A stretch of DNA of 64,000 nt from Thalassobaculum litoreum DSM 18839 (GCF_900102465.1 NZ_FNBW01000011.1:1-64000), one strand, 5' to 3'. Positions 19,090-29,056 are shown, counted from the first letter of the stretch. A program made the numbers and translations. The notes: a model not told the origin generated them from the letters alone.

Positions 19090-19833
19090 TCAGGCGGCCT
19101 GCTCGATGGCGCCGGTGATCAGACCGGTGACCTCTTCCGGCGAGGACTGGGAGGCCGGCTTGTCGGTCACCAGTGTGCCGCGCCGCAGAACGGCGATGCG
19201 GTCCGCCACGGCGAAGACATCGGGCATGCGGTGGCTGATCAGCACCACCGCGATCCCCTGGTCGCGCAGGCGCCGAATGAGGTCGAGTACCTCGGCCACC
19301 TGGCGCACACTGATCGCCGCGGTCGGTTCGTCCATCAGCACGATCTTCGGCTCGGACAGCCGGGTGCGGGCGATCGCCACCGCCTGGCGCTGGCCGCCCG
19401 ACATGCGCCGCACCAGATCGTAAGGCCGGGTCTCGGATTTCAGTTCCTCGAACAGCACCCCGGCCCGGGCATACATCGCCCGGTTGTCGAGCACCCGGAA
19501 CGGCCCGAAACCGCGCATCATCTCGCGTCCCAGGAACACGTTCGCCGCCGCGGTCAGGTTGTTGCACAGCGCCAGGTCCTGATAGACCACCTCCACCCCG
19601 GCATCGCGGGCCTCGCGGGGATTGTGGAACTCCGCCGGCGTCCCGCCCACCAGCACCTGCCCGGCGCTGGGACGGAAATTGCCGGAGATGATCTTCACCA
19701 GCGTCGATTTGCCCGCGCCGTTGTCGCCCATCAGGCCGACGATCTGCCCCGGCTCGACCGCAAGGGAAATGTCCGACAGTGCCTGGATGGCGCCGAACCG
19801 CTTGGAGACACCGCGCAACTCGAGAACCGACAT
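19090..19833 (-). CDS. Sugar-type ABC transporter ATP-binding protein (FrcA-like), orphan
   Basis: 247 residues from ATG 19833 (GGAGG close upstream). Walker A is GDNGAGKST, the Q-loop lies in VVYQDLAL, the ABC signature is RRMSGGQRQAVAIAR and Walker B is IVLMDEPTAAIS, followed by the H-loop ISHRM. The single ATPase domain, ending after ~247 residues, is like FrcA-type ATPases of CUT2 sugar transporters rather than the duplicated RbsA type. No permease or binding-protein gene is adjacent on either side. It diverges from a ROK-family regulator and lies near pgm, which fits carbohydrate uptake. The partner subunits must be encoded elsewhere if it is functional. Confidence 0.85.
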   Translation of the reverse strand: MSVLELRGVSKRFGAIQALSDISLAVEPGQIVGLMGDNGAGKSTLVKIISGNFRPSAGQVLVGGTPAEFHNPREARDAGVEVVYQDLALCNNLTAAANVFLGREMMRGFGPFRVLDNRAMYARAGVLFEELKSETRPYDLVRRMSGGQRQAVAIARTRLSEPKIVLMDEPTAAISVRQVAEVLDLIRRLRDQGIAVVLISHRMPDVFAVADRIAVLRRGTLVTDKPASQSSPEEVTGLITGAIEQAA

Positions 19834-20008
19834 GAAACCTCCCGCCGCGGCCCCGTTGATCGGGCCCTCGATATTTTTCATATCATCAACTTATTTTAGA
19901 GGAACAACGCCGGGCCGGCCACAGAAACTCACCGCATCGGCTTGACCACCCCCGATTTCAGCCGAATAATTTCACTGAAGAAGCAAAAACGATCCGCGCC
20001 GCCGGCCG

Positions 20009-21250
20009 GTGCCGGTGGGTCGATCCGAGGAAGCAGCTGGGCTATTCGTCTTGGAGAAAGATAACAGTCGGACACGCATCCTGCGCCTGCTGCGCCGCCA
20101 TGGCGCCATGCCGCGCGTGGAGCTGGTGCGCCGTACGGGTCTGAGCGCTGCGGCGGTCTCGACCATCACCTCCGACCTGATCGGCAACGGCGTGCTGGTC
20201 GAGGCGGCCGAGGAACCGGCGCCCGGCAGCGCGCGGGGCCGTCCTCCGGTCAATCTGGCCTTCAAGCCCGACTTCGGTCGGGTCGCCGCCGCCTCGATCC
20301 GCATGGACGTGATCGACGCGGTGATCGCGGATTTCCAGGGCAATATCCTGGCCCGGGAGCTGGTCCCCTGCACCACCCGCGACCTGAAGGGCGACGAGGC
20401 GGCCCATGCCTGCGGCGACGCCATCGAGAGGGTCATGGCCACCCTGCCGGGTCCCGGGCCGAGTACGCTGGGTATCGCGTTCCAGGGCATCGTCGATCCG
20501 GTCGCCGGCCGCCAGGTCTGGAGCCCGATCCTGGCGATCCGCGACACCGACGTGGTGACCCCGCTGACCGACCGCTTCCGGGTCCCGGTGGTGATCGAGA
20601 ACGATGCCGCCGCCACCGCGCTCGCAGTCACCTCGCGCGACGGCCGGCTGCAGGAAGGGCTCGTGGCGGTGCTGATGATCGGCCACGGCGTTGGCATGGG
20701 CCTGTTGAGCCATGGCGGCCCCTTCCCCGGCACCCACGGCTTCTCCTCGGAGATCGGCCATGTGCGGCGGCAGCCGTCGGGCGCCCAGTGCCGCTGCGGG
20801 CAACGCGGCTGCATCGAGGCCTATCTTGCAGATTACGCCCTGTATCGCGACGCCCGCTCGATCGCCAACCTGCCGATCGCCAACCACCAGCAGCCGAGCG
20901 AGGAGCAGATGACGGTCCTGGTCCGCCGCGCCGAGGAGGGCGACGGGGGCTTGCAGCGGCTGTTCGACGAGGCCGGGTCCAGCCTGTCCGACGCGGTGCG
21001 CACGGTGGCCTCGGTCCTCGCGCCCCACCGGATCGCCATCGCCGGGTCCGGGATGCGGGGCTATCACCTGATGAGAGCGAGCTTCGAGGCGGGATTGCGG
21101 GATTCCCTGAACCCGTCCTACGACCCGCTGTCGCGGATCGTCATCGCCGAGGGCGGCGTGGACCTGATCGTGGAGGGCATGGTGCAGCTCGCCCTCCAGC
21201 GCCTCGACGCGGAACTCGCCACCGGCGTGCCTGTGCGGGAGGCGGGATAG
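20009..21250 (+). CDS. ROK-family transcriptional regulator/sugar-sensing protein
   Basis: About 413 residues if read from GTG 20009; later starts (GTG 20015, TTG 20051) are possible because none has a clear ribosome site. An N-terminal winged helix-turn-helix (SRTRILRLLRRHGAMPRVEL, LSAAAVSTITSDL) is followed by the ROK fold with IENDAAATALA and the zinc-site signature HGFSSEIGHV then CRCGQRGCIEAY. ROK repressors such as XylR or NagC respond to a sugar. It diverges from the FrcA-like ATPase, which is its likely target. Confidence 0.85.
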   Translation: MPVGRSEEAAGLFVLEKDNSRTRILRLLRRHGAMPRVELVRRTGLSAAAVSTITSDLIGNGVLVEAAEEPAPGSARGRPPVNLAFKPDFGRVAAASIRMDVIDAVIADFQGNILARELVPCTTRDLKGDEAAHACGDAIERVMATLPGPGPSTLGIAFQGIVDPVAGRQVWSPILAIRDTDVVTPLTDRFRVPVVIENDAAATALAVTSRDGRLQEGLVAVLMIGHGVGMGLLSHGGPFPGTHGFSSEIGHVRRQPSGAQCRCGQRGCIEAYLADYALYRDARSIANLPIANHQQPSEEQMTVLVRRAEEGDGGLQRLFDEAGSSLSDAVRTVASVLAPHRIAIAGSGMRGYHLMRASFEAGLRDSLNPSYDPLSRIVIAEGGVDLIVEGMVQLALQRLDAELATGVPVREAG

Positions 21251-21336
21251 GCCGCCTCGCCCGACGTTCTTCGGCCCTGTGTGGAGGCTCACCCGTCCGC
21301 GCGGCAGGACGGAAGATCGCGCGAACCCGGGCGTCG

Positions 21337-21355
21337 CCCCGGCACAAGGCCGGGG
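21337..21355. repeat. Short palindrome of the CCCGGC-caag-GCCGGG type
   Basis: CCCCGGC-ACAAG-GCCGGGG between the convergent ROK and pgm genes. The same core with one change (CCCGGC-GCAAG-GCCGGG) recurs at 56444-56460, so this is a dispersed palindrome; it may double as a transcription stop between the convergent genes. Confidence 0.55.
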
Positions 21356-21392
21356 AGTCTGGATATATAAGAGGCGGACGCTGTGGAGCCCC

Positions 21393-23123
<1,731 letters not shown>

Positions 23124-23170
23124 TTATTCCCCGGCAGGCGGCCGGTCCGCGGCGCCGGCCGGGGACGCGA

Positions 23171-23911
23171 TCAGTGGGATTGCGAGGCCGCGTCGTCCCA
23201 GGCGGACAGTCTGCTCTCGATGAATTCGACGACCTGCTCCTGGGCGCCGCGGCTGTCGGCGTCGATGGTGATGGGCGCGCCGACCGCGAAGCGGACGGGA
23301 CGTTTGGGGACGATCCAGCCGATATCCTGCAGCCAGCGTCCCTCGCTCCAGGCCGATGTCTGCAGGGCGATCGGCACGATGGGCACGCCGGCGGCACGGG
23401 CCAGCCGCACCCCGATCGTGTTGAAGCCCTTGCGGTCGAAAGCCACCGTGCGGTGCGCCTGGGGAAAGACGATGACCGACATGCCCGCGGCCAGACGCTT
23501 GCCGCCCTCGCTCAGCACCTGGCGCAGATCCGCTCTGGGATCGACCCGGTCGACCACAATTGGATCGAAACCTTTCAAGACCGGACCGAAGACCGGATAG
23601 CGTAAGAGGCTGGATTTCACCACGAATGTGCAGGGGGCGACCGAACTCAGGATCGAGGGAAGGATTTGGGTCTCCAGCGCGCTCATGTGGTTCGCTGCGA
23701 AGACATAGGGCCCGCCGGTCCAGTCCGCGTCCTCCACGCCGGAGATCTCGAACCGCACGCCCACCGCTTCCAGCGATCGGCGCAGCGCGTGGCTGCCCTG
23801 GACCAGCCGGGCATTGGTCAGCCGGCCCCGCCGCGCCTGATAGGCGGCCGATCCGATATGGGCGGCGGCTTGGGCGTAAAATAGCACCGACGGAAAGAAC
23901 ACGCGAAACAC
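23171..23911 (-). CDS. PlsC-like lysophospholipid acyltransferase with variant motifs
   Basis: 246 residues. An N-terminal hydrophobic segment precedes the acyltransferase domain. Motif I is NHMSALE, so the usual HX4D reads HX4E, and the usual FPEGTRS motif III reads FPQAHRT, followed by FDRKGFNTIGVRLARAAGVP and the typical VPIVPIAL. PlsC adds an acyl chain to lysophosphatidic acid at the inner membrane. The two substitutions fall in the catalytic and glycerolphosphate-binding positions, so it may use another acceptor or be weakly active. Monocistronic, downstream of a gap. Confidence 0.72.
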   Translation of the reverse strand: MFRVFFPSVLFYAQAAAHIGSAAYQARRGRLTNARLVQGSHALRRSLEAVGVRFEISGVEDADWTGGPYVFAANHMSALETQILPSILSSVAPCTFVVKSSLLRYPVFGPVLKGFDPIVVDRVDPRADLRQVLSEGGKRLAAGMSVIVFPQAHRTVAFDRKGFNTIGVRLARAAGVPIVPIALQTSAWSEGRWLQDIGWIVPKRPVRFAVGAPITIDADSRGAQEQVVEFIESRLSAWDDAASQSH

Positions 23912-23923
23912 GGCATTCCCCTA

Positions 23924-24109
23924 TTAATGGGCAGAGAAACGATAACGTCGCCGAACCGGTAGCGACCAGCGTTTCTCACCTCTGCGCTCAACCGCGCGGG
24001 TCTTCAGGTCACGCCCGCCGAGATACAGCAGGAATGAGGCAGGAATCATGGCGACATGGACGGTCTGATACAGGCCGGCGGCGGCGGCGTCGACAGCGAA
24101 GGCGATCAC
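23924..24109 (-). CDS. Possible 61-residue membrane protein, weak call
   Basis: A GTG-started frame directly after the M15 peptidase gene, in the same frame past its stop. It has a plausible hydrophobic stretch (AGLYQTVHVAMIPASFLLYL) and a basic tail. There is no Shine-Dalgarno before the GTG and no recognised family, so it may be chance; I list it because the amino-acid pattern looks more natural than its shadows. Confidence 0.25.
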   Translation of the reverse strand: MIAFAVDAAAAGLYQTVHVAMIPASFLLYLGGRDLKTRAVERRGEKRWSLPVRRRYRFSAH

Positions 24110-24139
24110 CAGGCCGCCGGGCGCGGCCGCGCGTATCGG

Positions 24140-25033
24140 CTAGCGCCCCCAGCGGGCCTTGCTGCCCCGGCCATCGGGGTGCACGAACGGGCCGTGAACC
24201 GCGTTGGCCGAATAGGACCCGAGCCCGCCCGGCGCGACGTCCCGGCGCTTGGCGAACAGGCGTTCGGCGATGTCGTAGAGGAAGTCTGCATCCGCCTTGG
24301 TGATCCGCCCGTCGCCGTTCAGATCGTCCATCACCCCGTCGCGCGGATCCACATCGACATAGATGTCCGAAGCATCCCCGTACATATGCCGGGACAACCG
24401 CGCCGAGCCGATGGCAGCGTTGTAGTAGGGCGTGCGGAACCCGCTCATCACGAAGAACGCGGGCGCGTCGGTAAGCCCCTTGTCGCGCAAGTGGGCCAGC
24501 AGGACCTCCAGGCGATGGATGTTGGCGCCGGTCACCAGCAGGAACTTCGGGAAGTATCCGGGCTGCTGCTTGCAGATGAACTGGCCGATCTTGAAGTTCG
24601 GCGAGATCGGTAGGTCCAGATCGTCCGGTCCCAACCGGATGAACCCCGCCGGAGCGTTCCGCGGATAGCGTCCGATCCGGTAGCCTTCCAGATAGCCGCG
24701 GGAATCGATGCTGCGGGCCGGTTTCAGCACGAACAGCGTGACCGTCTGGACTAGGTCGCCGGCGCCGTCGACAACCCGCAGCCGGTGATGTCCTGGGGCT
24801 TCGGGCGCCACCCAGCGCCCGGTGACCGGCGCGTCGTCGATCGTAGCCTTATGGCCCTTCGGGATGTCCAGCCGGACGGCCTTTCCCGGCATCACCAGAC
24901 GGTGCCAGACGGGATGCGGCGGCGCGTCGCCGTTCAGGCGTACGCCGCGGCTCTCCGCGAAGGACGACGGGCCGGCGACCAGGATCAGGCCGCACAGCAT
25001 TGCCGTCAATAGACTACTCCAGGCAAATCGCAT
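24140..25033 (-). CDS. Periplasmic M15-family (YcbK-like) peptidase
   Basis: 297 residues with an N-terminal signal peptide (SSLLTAMLCGLILVAGPSSF). The C-terminal half has the M15A layout: NIHRLEVLLAHLRDKG, MSGFRTPYYN, ARLSRHMYGDASDIYVDVDP with the zinc His/Asp cluster, and VHGPFVHPDGRG for the third ligand. Such proteins cleave peptidoglycan stems or their relatives. It starts by a TGATG overlap with the upstream L,D-transpeptidase, so both form one cell-wall operon, controlled by the transpeptidase promoter. Confidence 0.85.
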   Translation of the reverse strand: MRFAWSSLLTAMLCGLILVAGPSSFAESRGVRLNGDAPPHPVWHRLVMPGKAVRLDIPKGHKATIDDAPVTGRWVAPEAPGHHRLRVVDGAGDLVQTVTLFVLKPARSIDSRGYLEGYRIGRYPRNAPAGFIRLGPDDLDLPISPNFKIGQFICKQQPGYFPKFLLVTGANIHRLEVLLAHLRDKGLTDAPAFFVMSGFRTPYYNAAIGSARLSRHMYGDASDIYVDVDPRDGVMDDLNGDGRITKADADFLYDIAERLFAKRRDVAPGGLGSYSANAVHGPFVHPDGRGSKARWGR

Positions 25034-26901
25034 CAATCAGCCGGCGTCGTTCCCATGCTGTCGAGCGCGACGCTGGCCGTGGTCTGCACGTCCGGCGGGC
25101 CATGACGCTCGACGAAATGAATCTCGTCGTCGCGCTTGTAAATGTCCCTCCAGAAATTCGGAACCCCCTCTTCGTCGACCGTCACGGTGATGTAGGTAAG
25201 GTGGACCGGAATCGGGGCCCCGAAGCGGATATGCCGGTTCTCGCCGGACGCGACCGCCTCGCGGATCTGCGCGGCGCTGGCCGAGGTGTCGTGGGAGGCG
25301 AGCCAGTCGGCCAACGCCACCGGCTTCTCCAGGCGAATGCAGCCGGAACTGAAGGCGCGGTTGGCCCGCTTGAACAGGGAGACGCTGGGGGTGCCGTGCA
25401 GGTAGACCGAGTGGCGGTTGGGGAAGATGATCTTCAACTCGCCCAGGGCATTCATGGCACCCGGGTCCTGAACCAGCCGATAACGGGTCGCCGCGGTCGG
25501 ATCACCCCAGTCGACCGCCGACGCCCGGACCCGAAGGCCGGTGCTGCGCTCATAGACCGCGAAACCCTTGCGGTCGGCATAGGTGCTGTCCTCGATCAGC
25601 TTTGGCAGCTTGTCCCGGCGCGCGATACTGACCGGCACGTACCATTTCGGATTGGCCACCGTGTACTCGATCTCGTCGGAGAAGTTCGGCGTCTCGCGGG
25701 ACGGCTGGCCGACGATCGTCTTCATCTGGATCTCCCGGCGGCCGGCCTTCCAGCCTTCCACCGTGAAGGACGGAATGTTCGCCCAGACATACCGGTCGCC
25801 GAGCGCGCCCTGACGACGCCACTGCTCCATCGCCCGCACGATCCGCTGGATCTTGGAATCCACACTTTCGTTCAGGGCCGCCAGGGTCATCGGGCCGAGC
25901 ACGCCGTCGGGTTCCAGGCCGTGGCGGGACTGAAATTCCGTCAGGATCGCGACCAGCGGCGCGTCCAGCAGGGTCGGATCGGTGAGCTGGTCGGCGGACT
26001 GATCATCGACGGTCGATGGCGGGCCCAAGGAGACTTCGACCAAGGGTTCGGTCCCGGACGTCGGTGTGGAGATCGGCGCGCGCTGCGGACCCTCCGTGCC
26101 CCAATCGATAGCATAGCCCTCCGCCCGCAGCCGGGCCCGCAGCGCCGGGATGCGCTCGTCGCGGTCGCCCTCGCGCACCAGGTCGCCCCGCGGAATGGCA
26201 TACCAGCCGCCCCGGGCGCGGATGTCCCGGTATTCGAGCAGCGCCCGCTTCAGCCCGTCGTACTGGGCGTTATCGATCTCGAACGGCTCCAGAGTGCCGA
26301 TGGCGTCGCCATCGCCCGCCCGGCGCAGGGCGGTCGTCAGAAGCGAGCGCGCCGGCCGGCTCGACAGGGACGCGACCGCCGCCCCCTCGTCCTCCAGTCC
26401 GCCGCTGACCGCCGCGGCGATCCGAAGCCAGGCTGCGGTGAGCTGCAGGTCCGCCTGCGCACGGTCGGCGGCCGCCGCTGCGTCGAAGCGCGTCTCGACC
26501 ACTTGCTGCACCGTGTGGCCGACGACCTGCTCCACCTGCAGACCGTAGTCGAACAGACGATTGCCGAGGGTGACCAGAGAGGCGGCGCCCTCCCGCGACC
26601 AGATCGGCTGGAAAAGGTCCTGGGCATAGGCCATACGGGCGGCCTGGACCGTGCTGGCGCCAAGGTCGTCGCCGAGATCGGCCGCCAGAGCATCCTGCAT
26701 CACCAGGCGTTCGATATCGTCCGTGAGGTCGCCCCGGACGGGATCTCCCAACATGTCGGCGGCCGGCACAGACGACACCTCCTCCACGGAGGGCACCGCG
26801 ATCGAGGCCGGAACCGCATGCTGCGCGACCGCCGGAGACAGGCCTATGAGAAGCGAAGACCCGGCGACAAATCCGGCCAAGAGGGATCTGGAATAGAACA
26901 T
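25033..26901 (-). CDS. Periplasmic L,D-transpeptidase (YcbB/LdtD-like)
   Basis: 622 residues from ATG 26901. Signal peptide at 1-26 (LLAGFVAGSSLLIGLSPAVA). A long N-terminal helical domain and a peptidoglycan-binding segment (FQSRHGLEPDGVLGPMTLAA near 340) precede the YkuD catalytic domain at ~395-555, with YLHGTPS and the catalytic Cys521 in SSGCIRLEKP. LdtD-type enzymes make 3-3 peptidoglycan cross-links, often when penicillin-binding proteins are blocked or the envelope is stressed. An exact GGAAC-N17-CGTT promoter lies 80 to 105 bases upstream, placing it and the coupled M15 gene in the presumed EcfG regulon. Confidence 0.9.
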   Translation of the reverse strand: MFYSRSLLAGFVAGSSLLIGLSPAVAQHAVPASIAVPSVEEVSSVPAADMLGDPVRGDLTDDIERLVMQDALAADLGDDLGASTVQAARMAYAQDLFQPIWSREGAASLVTLGNRLFDYGLQVEQVVGHTVQQVVETRFDAAAAADRAQADLQLTAAWLRIAAAVSGGLEDEGAAVASLSSRPARSLLTTALRRAGDGDAIGTLEPFEIDNAQYDGLKRALLEYRDIRARGGWYAIPRGDLVREGDRDERIPALRARLRAEGYAIDWGTEGPQRAPISTPTSGTEPLVEVSLGPPSTVDDQSADQLTDPTLLDAPLVAILTEFQSRHGLEPDGVLGPMTLAALNESVDSKIQRIVRAMEQWRRQGALGDRYVWANIPSFTVEGWKAGRREIQMKTIVGQPSRETPNFSDEIEYTVANPKWYVPVSIARRDKLPKLIEDSTYADRKGFAVYERSTGLRVRASAVDWGDPTAATRYRLVQDPGAMNALGELKIIFPNRHSVYLHGTPSVSLFKRANRAFSSGCIRLEKPVALADWLASHDTSASAAQIREAVASGENRHIRFGAPIPVHLTYITVTVDEEGVPNFWRDIYKRDDEIHFVERHGPPDVQTTASVALDSMGTTPAD

Positions 26902-26982
26902 TCGTCGATTCTCCGTTGGCGTCGCCGCCCGCTCCGGGCGGTCCATCCGATCCCGACGCGCGACAATCAAATCTGCCTGGGT

Positions 26983-27008
26983 AACGGAGCCGAACGGGCG
27001 CTGGTTCC
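26983..27008 (-). promoter_or_regulatory. EcfG-type promoter of the L,D-transpeptidase operon
   Basis: Minus strand: GGAAC (27008-27004), 17-base spacer, CGTT (26986-26983). It matches the alphaproteobacterial EcfG consensus exactly and ends about 80 bases before the transpeptidase ATG. The rest of 26902-27265 holds no gene. Confidence 0.72.
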
Positions 27009-27187
27009 GGAGACCGTGAGTCTTTCTCTGAGCCTTTCCGGCTTTGCGCCTATCTGGCGGCGGCCGGATGCATCAGCGCTCGGAACGCCACACGCCCCGC
27101 TCTCCGGCAAGTCCCTATCGGTATAGAGGTCGGGGCGCGAAAGCCGGCACTTCCGGCCGTCGCTTGGCTGCTTCGAAATTATTTGCG

Positions 27188-27212
27188 GGAACCGACCCGG
27201 GTCCGGCCCGTT
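27188..27212 (+). promoter_or_regulatory. EcfG-type promoter of the 51-residue lipoprotein
   Basis: GGAAC at 27188-27192, 16-base spacer, CGTT at 27209-27212. The start codon follows 53 bases later, with GGAGG at 27255-27259 as ribosome site. Confidence 0.8.
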
Positions 27213-27265
27213 ATCCCAGCGAACACACGAGGTCTTGCTGAAGACACTGCGAATGGAGGTTAGTC

Positions 27266-27421
27266 ATGAAGAACATCGTTTGGGCCAGTCTGCTTGCTGG
27301 TTTTCTCTCCCTCGGTCTCTCGGCCTGCTACGACCAGGACGGCCCGATGGAGCAGGTGGGCGAGGCCGCCGATGAGGCGGTGAACGATACCCAGCGCGCC
27401 ATCAAGGACGCCGCCGACTAA
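27266..27421 (+). CDS. 51-residue entericidin-like lipoprotein
   Basis: ATG 27266 follows GGAGG by six bases. The N-terminus has a lipoprotein signal with lipobox LSAC (Cys21) after a hydrophobic stretch; the mature part is a ~30-residue amphipathic, acidic helix (EQVGEAADEAVNDTQRAIKD). The layout recalls entericidin-type or osmotic-stress small lipoproteins, but I cannot assign it to a named family. It has its own exact EcfG-type promoter and a strong terminator behind it, so it is a single-gene stress unit. Confidence 0.75.
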   Translation: MKNIVWASLLAGFLSLGLSACYDQDGPMEQVGEAADEAVNDTQRAIKDAAD

Positions 27422-27454
27422 GCCGCATCCCCATCCCCGATCCGAGTCCCGATC

Positions 27455-27490
27455 AGCCGCCCTGTCCCCGCAGGGCGGCTGTCGCTTTTT
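27455..27490 (+). terminator. Rho-independent terminator
   Basis: Stem AGCCGCCCTG (27455-27464) pairs with CAGGGCGGCT (27471-27480) around a 6-base loop; GTCGC and a TTTTT run at 27486-27490 follow. It closes the small lipoprotein unit. Confidence 0.88.
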
Positions 27491-27522
27491 GTGAGGGAGC
27501 TCTTTGAGCCAGGGGGATTACG

Positions 27523-27547
27523 GGAACCTCAGCGCACGATGTGCGTT
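27523..27547 (+). promoter_or_regulatory. EcfG-type promoter of the glycine-zipper lipoprotein
   Basis: GGAAC at 27523-27527, 16-base spacer, CGTT at 27544-27547, 35 bases before ATG 27583. Exact consensus match. Confidence 0.82.
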
Positions 27548-27582
27548 TCGTACTCAGAATGTAACAGCGAGGAGATTGAGCC

Positions 27583-27810
27583 ATGCGTAAGCTTGCTACC
27601 GCTGCCCTGGTGACCGCCGGCCTGACGCTGGGCGCCTGCTCGGGCATGAACAGTACCCAGCAGAGTACCCTGTCCGGTGGCGCCATCGGCGCCGGCGTCG
27701 GCGCGGCCGGCGCCGCGGTGACGGGCGGTTGCATGGCCTGCGGCGCTGCGATCGGCGGTGCCGTCGGCGCCGGCACCGGCTACATCATCGACGAGTCCAA
27801 GAAGGACTGA
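27583..27810 (+). CDS. Small glycine-zipper lipoprotein
   Basis: 75 residues. The signal sequence ends in lipobox LGAC (Cys19). The mature part is a glycine zipper (GGAIGAGVGAAGAAVTGG, then GAAIGGAVGAGTGY) with a short acidic/basic tail, the layout of OmpA/SlyB-like zipper lipoproteins that associate with outer or inner membrane. A GAGGAG ribosome site precedes the ATG and an exact EcfG-type promoter lies 35 bases upstream. Monocistronic, ending before a strong bidirectional terminator. Confidence 0.85.
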   Translation: MRKLATAALVTAGLTLGACSGMNSTQQSTLSGGAIGAGVGAAGAAVTGGCMACGAAIGGAVGAGTGYIIDESKKD

Positions 27811-27889
27811 TCGAAGCGGCACAGGCCGGATCCGCGGCGGGACGCCGCGACCAGGATCCGCGACACCGTAAGCGGTGCCGGAATGGCTC

Positions 27890-27919
27890 AGGGGGAAGGA
27901 ACCGCGGTTCCTTCCCCCT
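27890..27919. terminator. Perfect 30-base palindrome, bidirectional terminator
   Basis: Perfect palindrome from AGGGGGAAGG through CCTTCCCCCT between the lipoprotein and the convergent Crp-type gene; followed on the plus strand by ATTTCGTT. The Crp stop codon (27918-27920) overlaps its right arm. Confidence 0.75.
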
Positions 27920-28679
27920 ATTTCGTTCTCTCATCCGGAAAATGCAGGTAGTCGTCCGAGAACTCGCAGATCTCCCGCAGGCGGTCGAGATCGAGCAGAC
28001 GCACCGAATTGCGCTCCATGGCAATGAGGCCGCTGCGCACCAGGTCGCGCAGCACACGGTTGGTGTGGATCATGCTGATGCCCAGGGAGTCGGCGAGATC
28101 CTCCTGGGTCAGCGGCATCTGGAACTGCTCGCCGCTGCGCACCAGGTCGACCACCTGCAACCGGCGATGAATCTCGCAGAGCAGATGCGCGGCCCGCTGG
28201 CGCGCGCTGCGCCGGCCCAGCGACACCAGCCGCTCGGAGACCACCCCCTCCTCCTGCGCCGCCGTCCAGGCCAGGGCGACGGCGAGCTGCGGCTGGTTGT
28301 TCAGCAGGTCGGAGAACGGCCGGATCGGGATGGAGAAGGCGTCCAGGGAGGTATGCGCCTGGACATAGACCTCCGCCTTGTCGAACAACGCGGCGTTGAA
28401 GCACAGGATATCGCCCGGAACGGCGAAATTGATGATCTGGCGCGCCCCGTTGCTGGTCAGCTTGGAGCGTGTCGCCCACCCGTCGACGATGAGATAGACG
28501 GACCGGAAATCGTGGCCCGGCTGAACGATATAGTCGCCTTTGGCGAACCGGACCTTGTCCGTGCAGACCACCGAGAAGGCGGACTTCATCACCTCGGTGA
28601 CCGCGATCATGCCCGACAATTTGCGGAACAGGTATTCGGTCATGATATTCAATTGCTTGCCCGCCTTGTCGGTGACCAT
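27918..28679 (-). CDS. Crp/Fnr-family transcriptional regulator
   Basis: About 253 residues if started at ATG 28679, which has AGGA nine bases upstream; ATG 28643 (MTEYLFRKL) and ATG 28751 are in-frame alternatives. The N-terminal cyclic-nucleotide-binding beta-roll has RFAKGDYIVQPGHDFRSVYL then IVDGWA and INFAVPGDILCF; the C-terminal winged helix has LTQEDLADSLGISMIHTNRVL. No Fnr-type Cys cluster is present and the cAMP-site residues are not conserved, so the ligand is unknown. It diverges from the second RHH gene and probably regulates nearby genes. Confidence 0.88.
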   Translation of the reverse strand: MVTDKAGKQLNIMTEYLFRKLSGMIAVTEVMKSAFSVVCTDKVRFAKGDYIVQPGHDFRSVYLIVDGWATRSKLTSNGARQIINFAVPGDILCFNAALFDKAEVYVQAHTSLDAFSIPIRPFSDLLNNQPQLAVALAWTAAQEEGVVSERLVSLGRRSARQRAAHLLCEIHRRLQVVDLVRSGEQFQMPLTQEDLADSLGISMIHTNRVLRDLVRSGLIAMERNSVRLLDLDRLREICEFSDDYLHFPDERTK

Positions 28680-28776
28680 GCCATCGCGTCCTATGGAATA
28701 AAGCCCTTCCGGAAAACGCCTATACATTAACCCATGATGAAGATCAGACACGGAAATACAGGTAGTAAGTCTGCAT

Positions 28777-28800
28777 GGAACATCAGAATGGGACTGCGTT
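28777..28800 (+). promoter_or_regulatory. Possible EcfG-type promoter, spacer one base short
   Basis: GGAAC at 28777-28781 and CGTT at 28797-28800 with a 15-base spacer (16-17 expected), 41 bases before the RHH ATG 28841. Listed as weak. Confidence 0.35.
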
Positions 28801-28840
28801 GATACGAACTGGCCCCCCGCCGGAAGGATCAGATATTACT

Positions 28841-29056
28841 ATGACGGAAGGGACGCAAACTCGCGGCAAACGAACCGAACGTTTGCAGATCATGCTGAAC
28901 GATGACGAATTGGGCGAAATCGAAGATTGGCGATTCATACACCGCGTCAATTCGCGGTCAAGCGCCATTCGTATGCTCATCAGGCTTGGCCTGGACGCAT
29001 CGAAACAGGGTGTGAAGCCATCGGAAGAACTTCCCCTGGGTAGGCCAAAATCCTGA
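28841..29056 (+). CDS. Small RHH-like DNA-binding protein (paralog 2 of 3)
   Basis: 71 residues from ATG 28841 (GGAAGGA upstream; a start 66 bases earlier would overlap the suspected promoter). The core RTERLQIMLNDDELGEIEDW then RFIHRVNSRSSAIRMLIRLG matches the paralogs at 14313-14540 and 30891-31133. The C-terminus differs (KPSEELPLGRPKS) and lacks the STxFRAI-type ending shared by the other two. Probably a small dimeric DNA-binding regulator. It diverges from the Crp/Fnr gene and ends before a strong terminator. Confidence 0.82.
   Translation: MTEGTQTRGKRTERLQIMLNDDELGEIEDWRFIHRVNSRSSAIRMLIRLGLDASKQGVKPSEELPLGRPKS

Noticed and set aside
25000-27126. 708-codon plus-strand frame over the L,D-transpeptidase
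   Set aside because: It is antisense to the YkuD domain with its catalytic Cys, and ends in low-complexity Ser-Leu repeats.
27898-27927. GGAAC and CGTT around the 27.9 kb palindrome
   Set aside because: The spacer is 21 bases and the GGAAC is part of a terminator hairpin.
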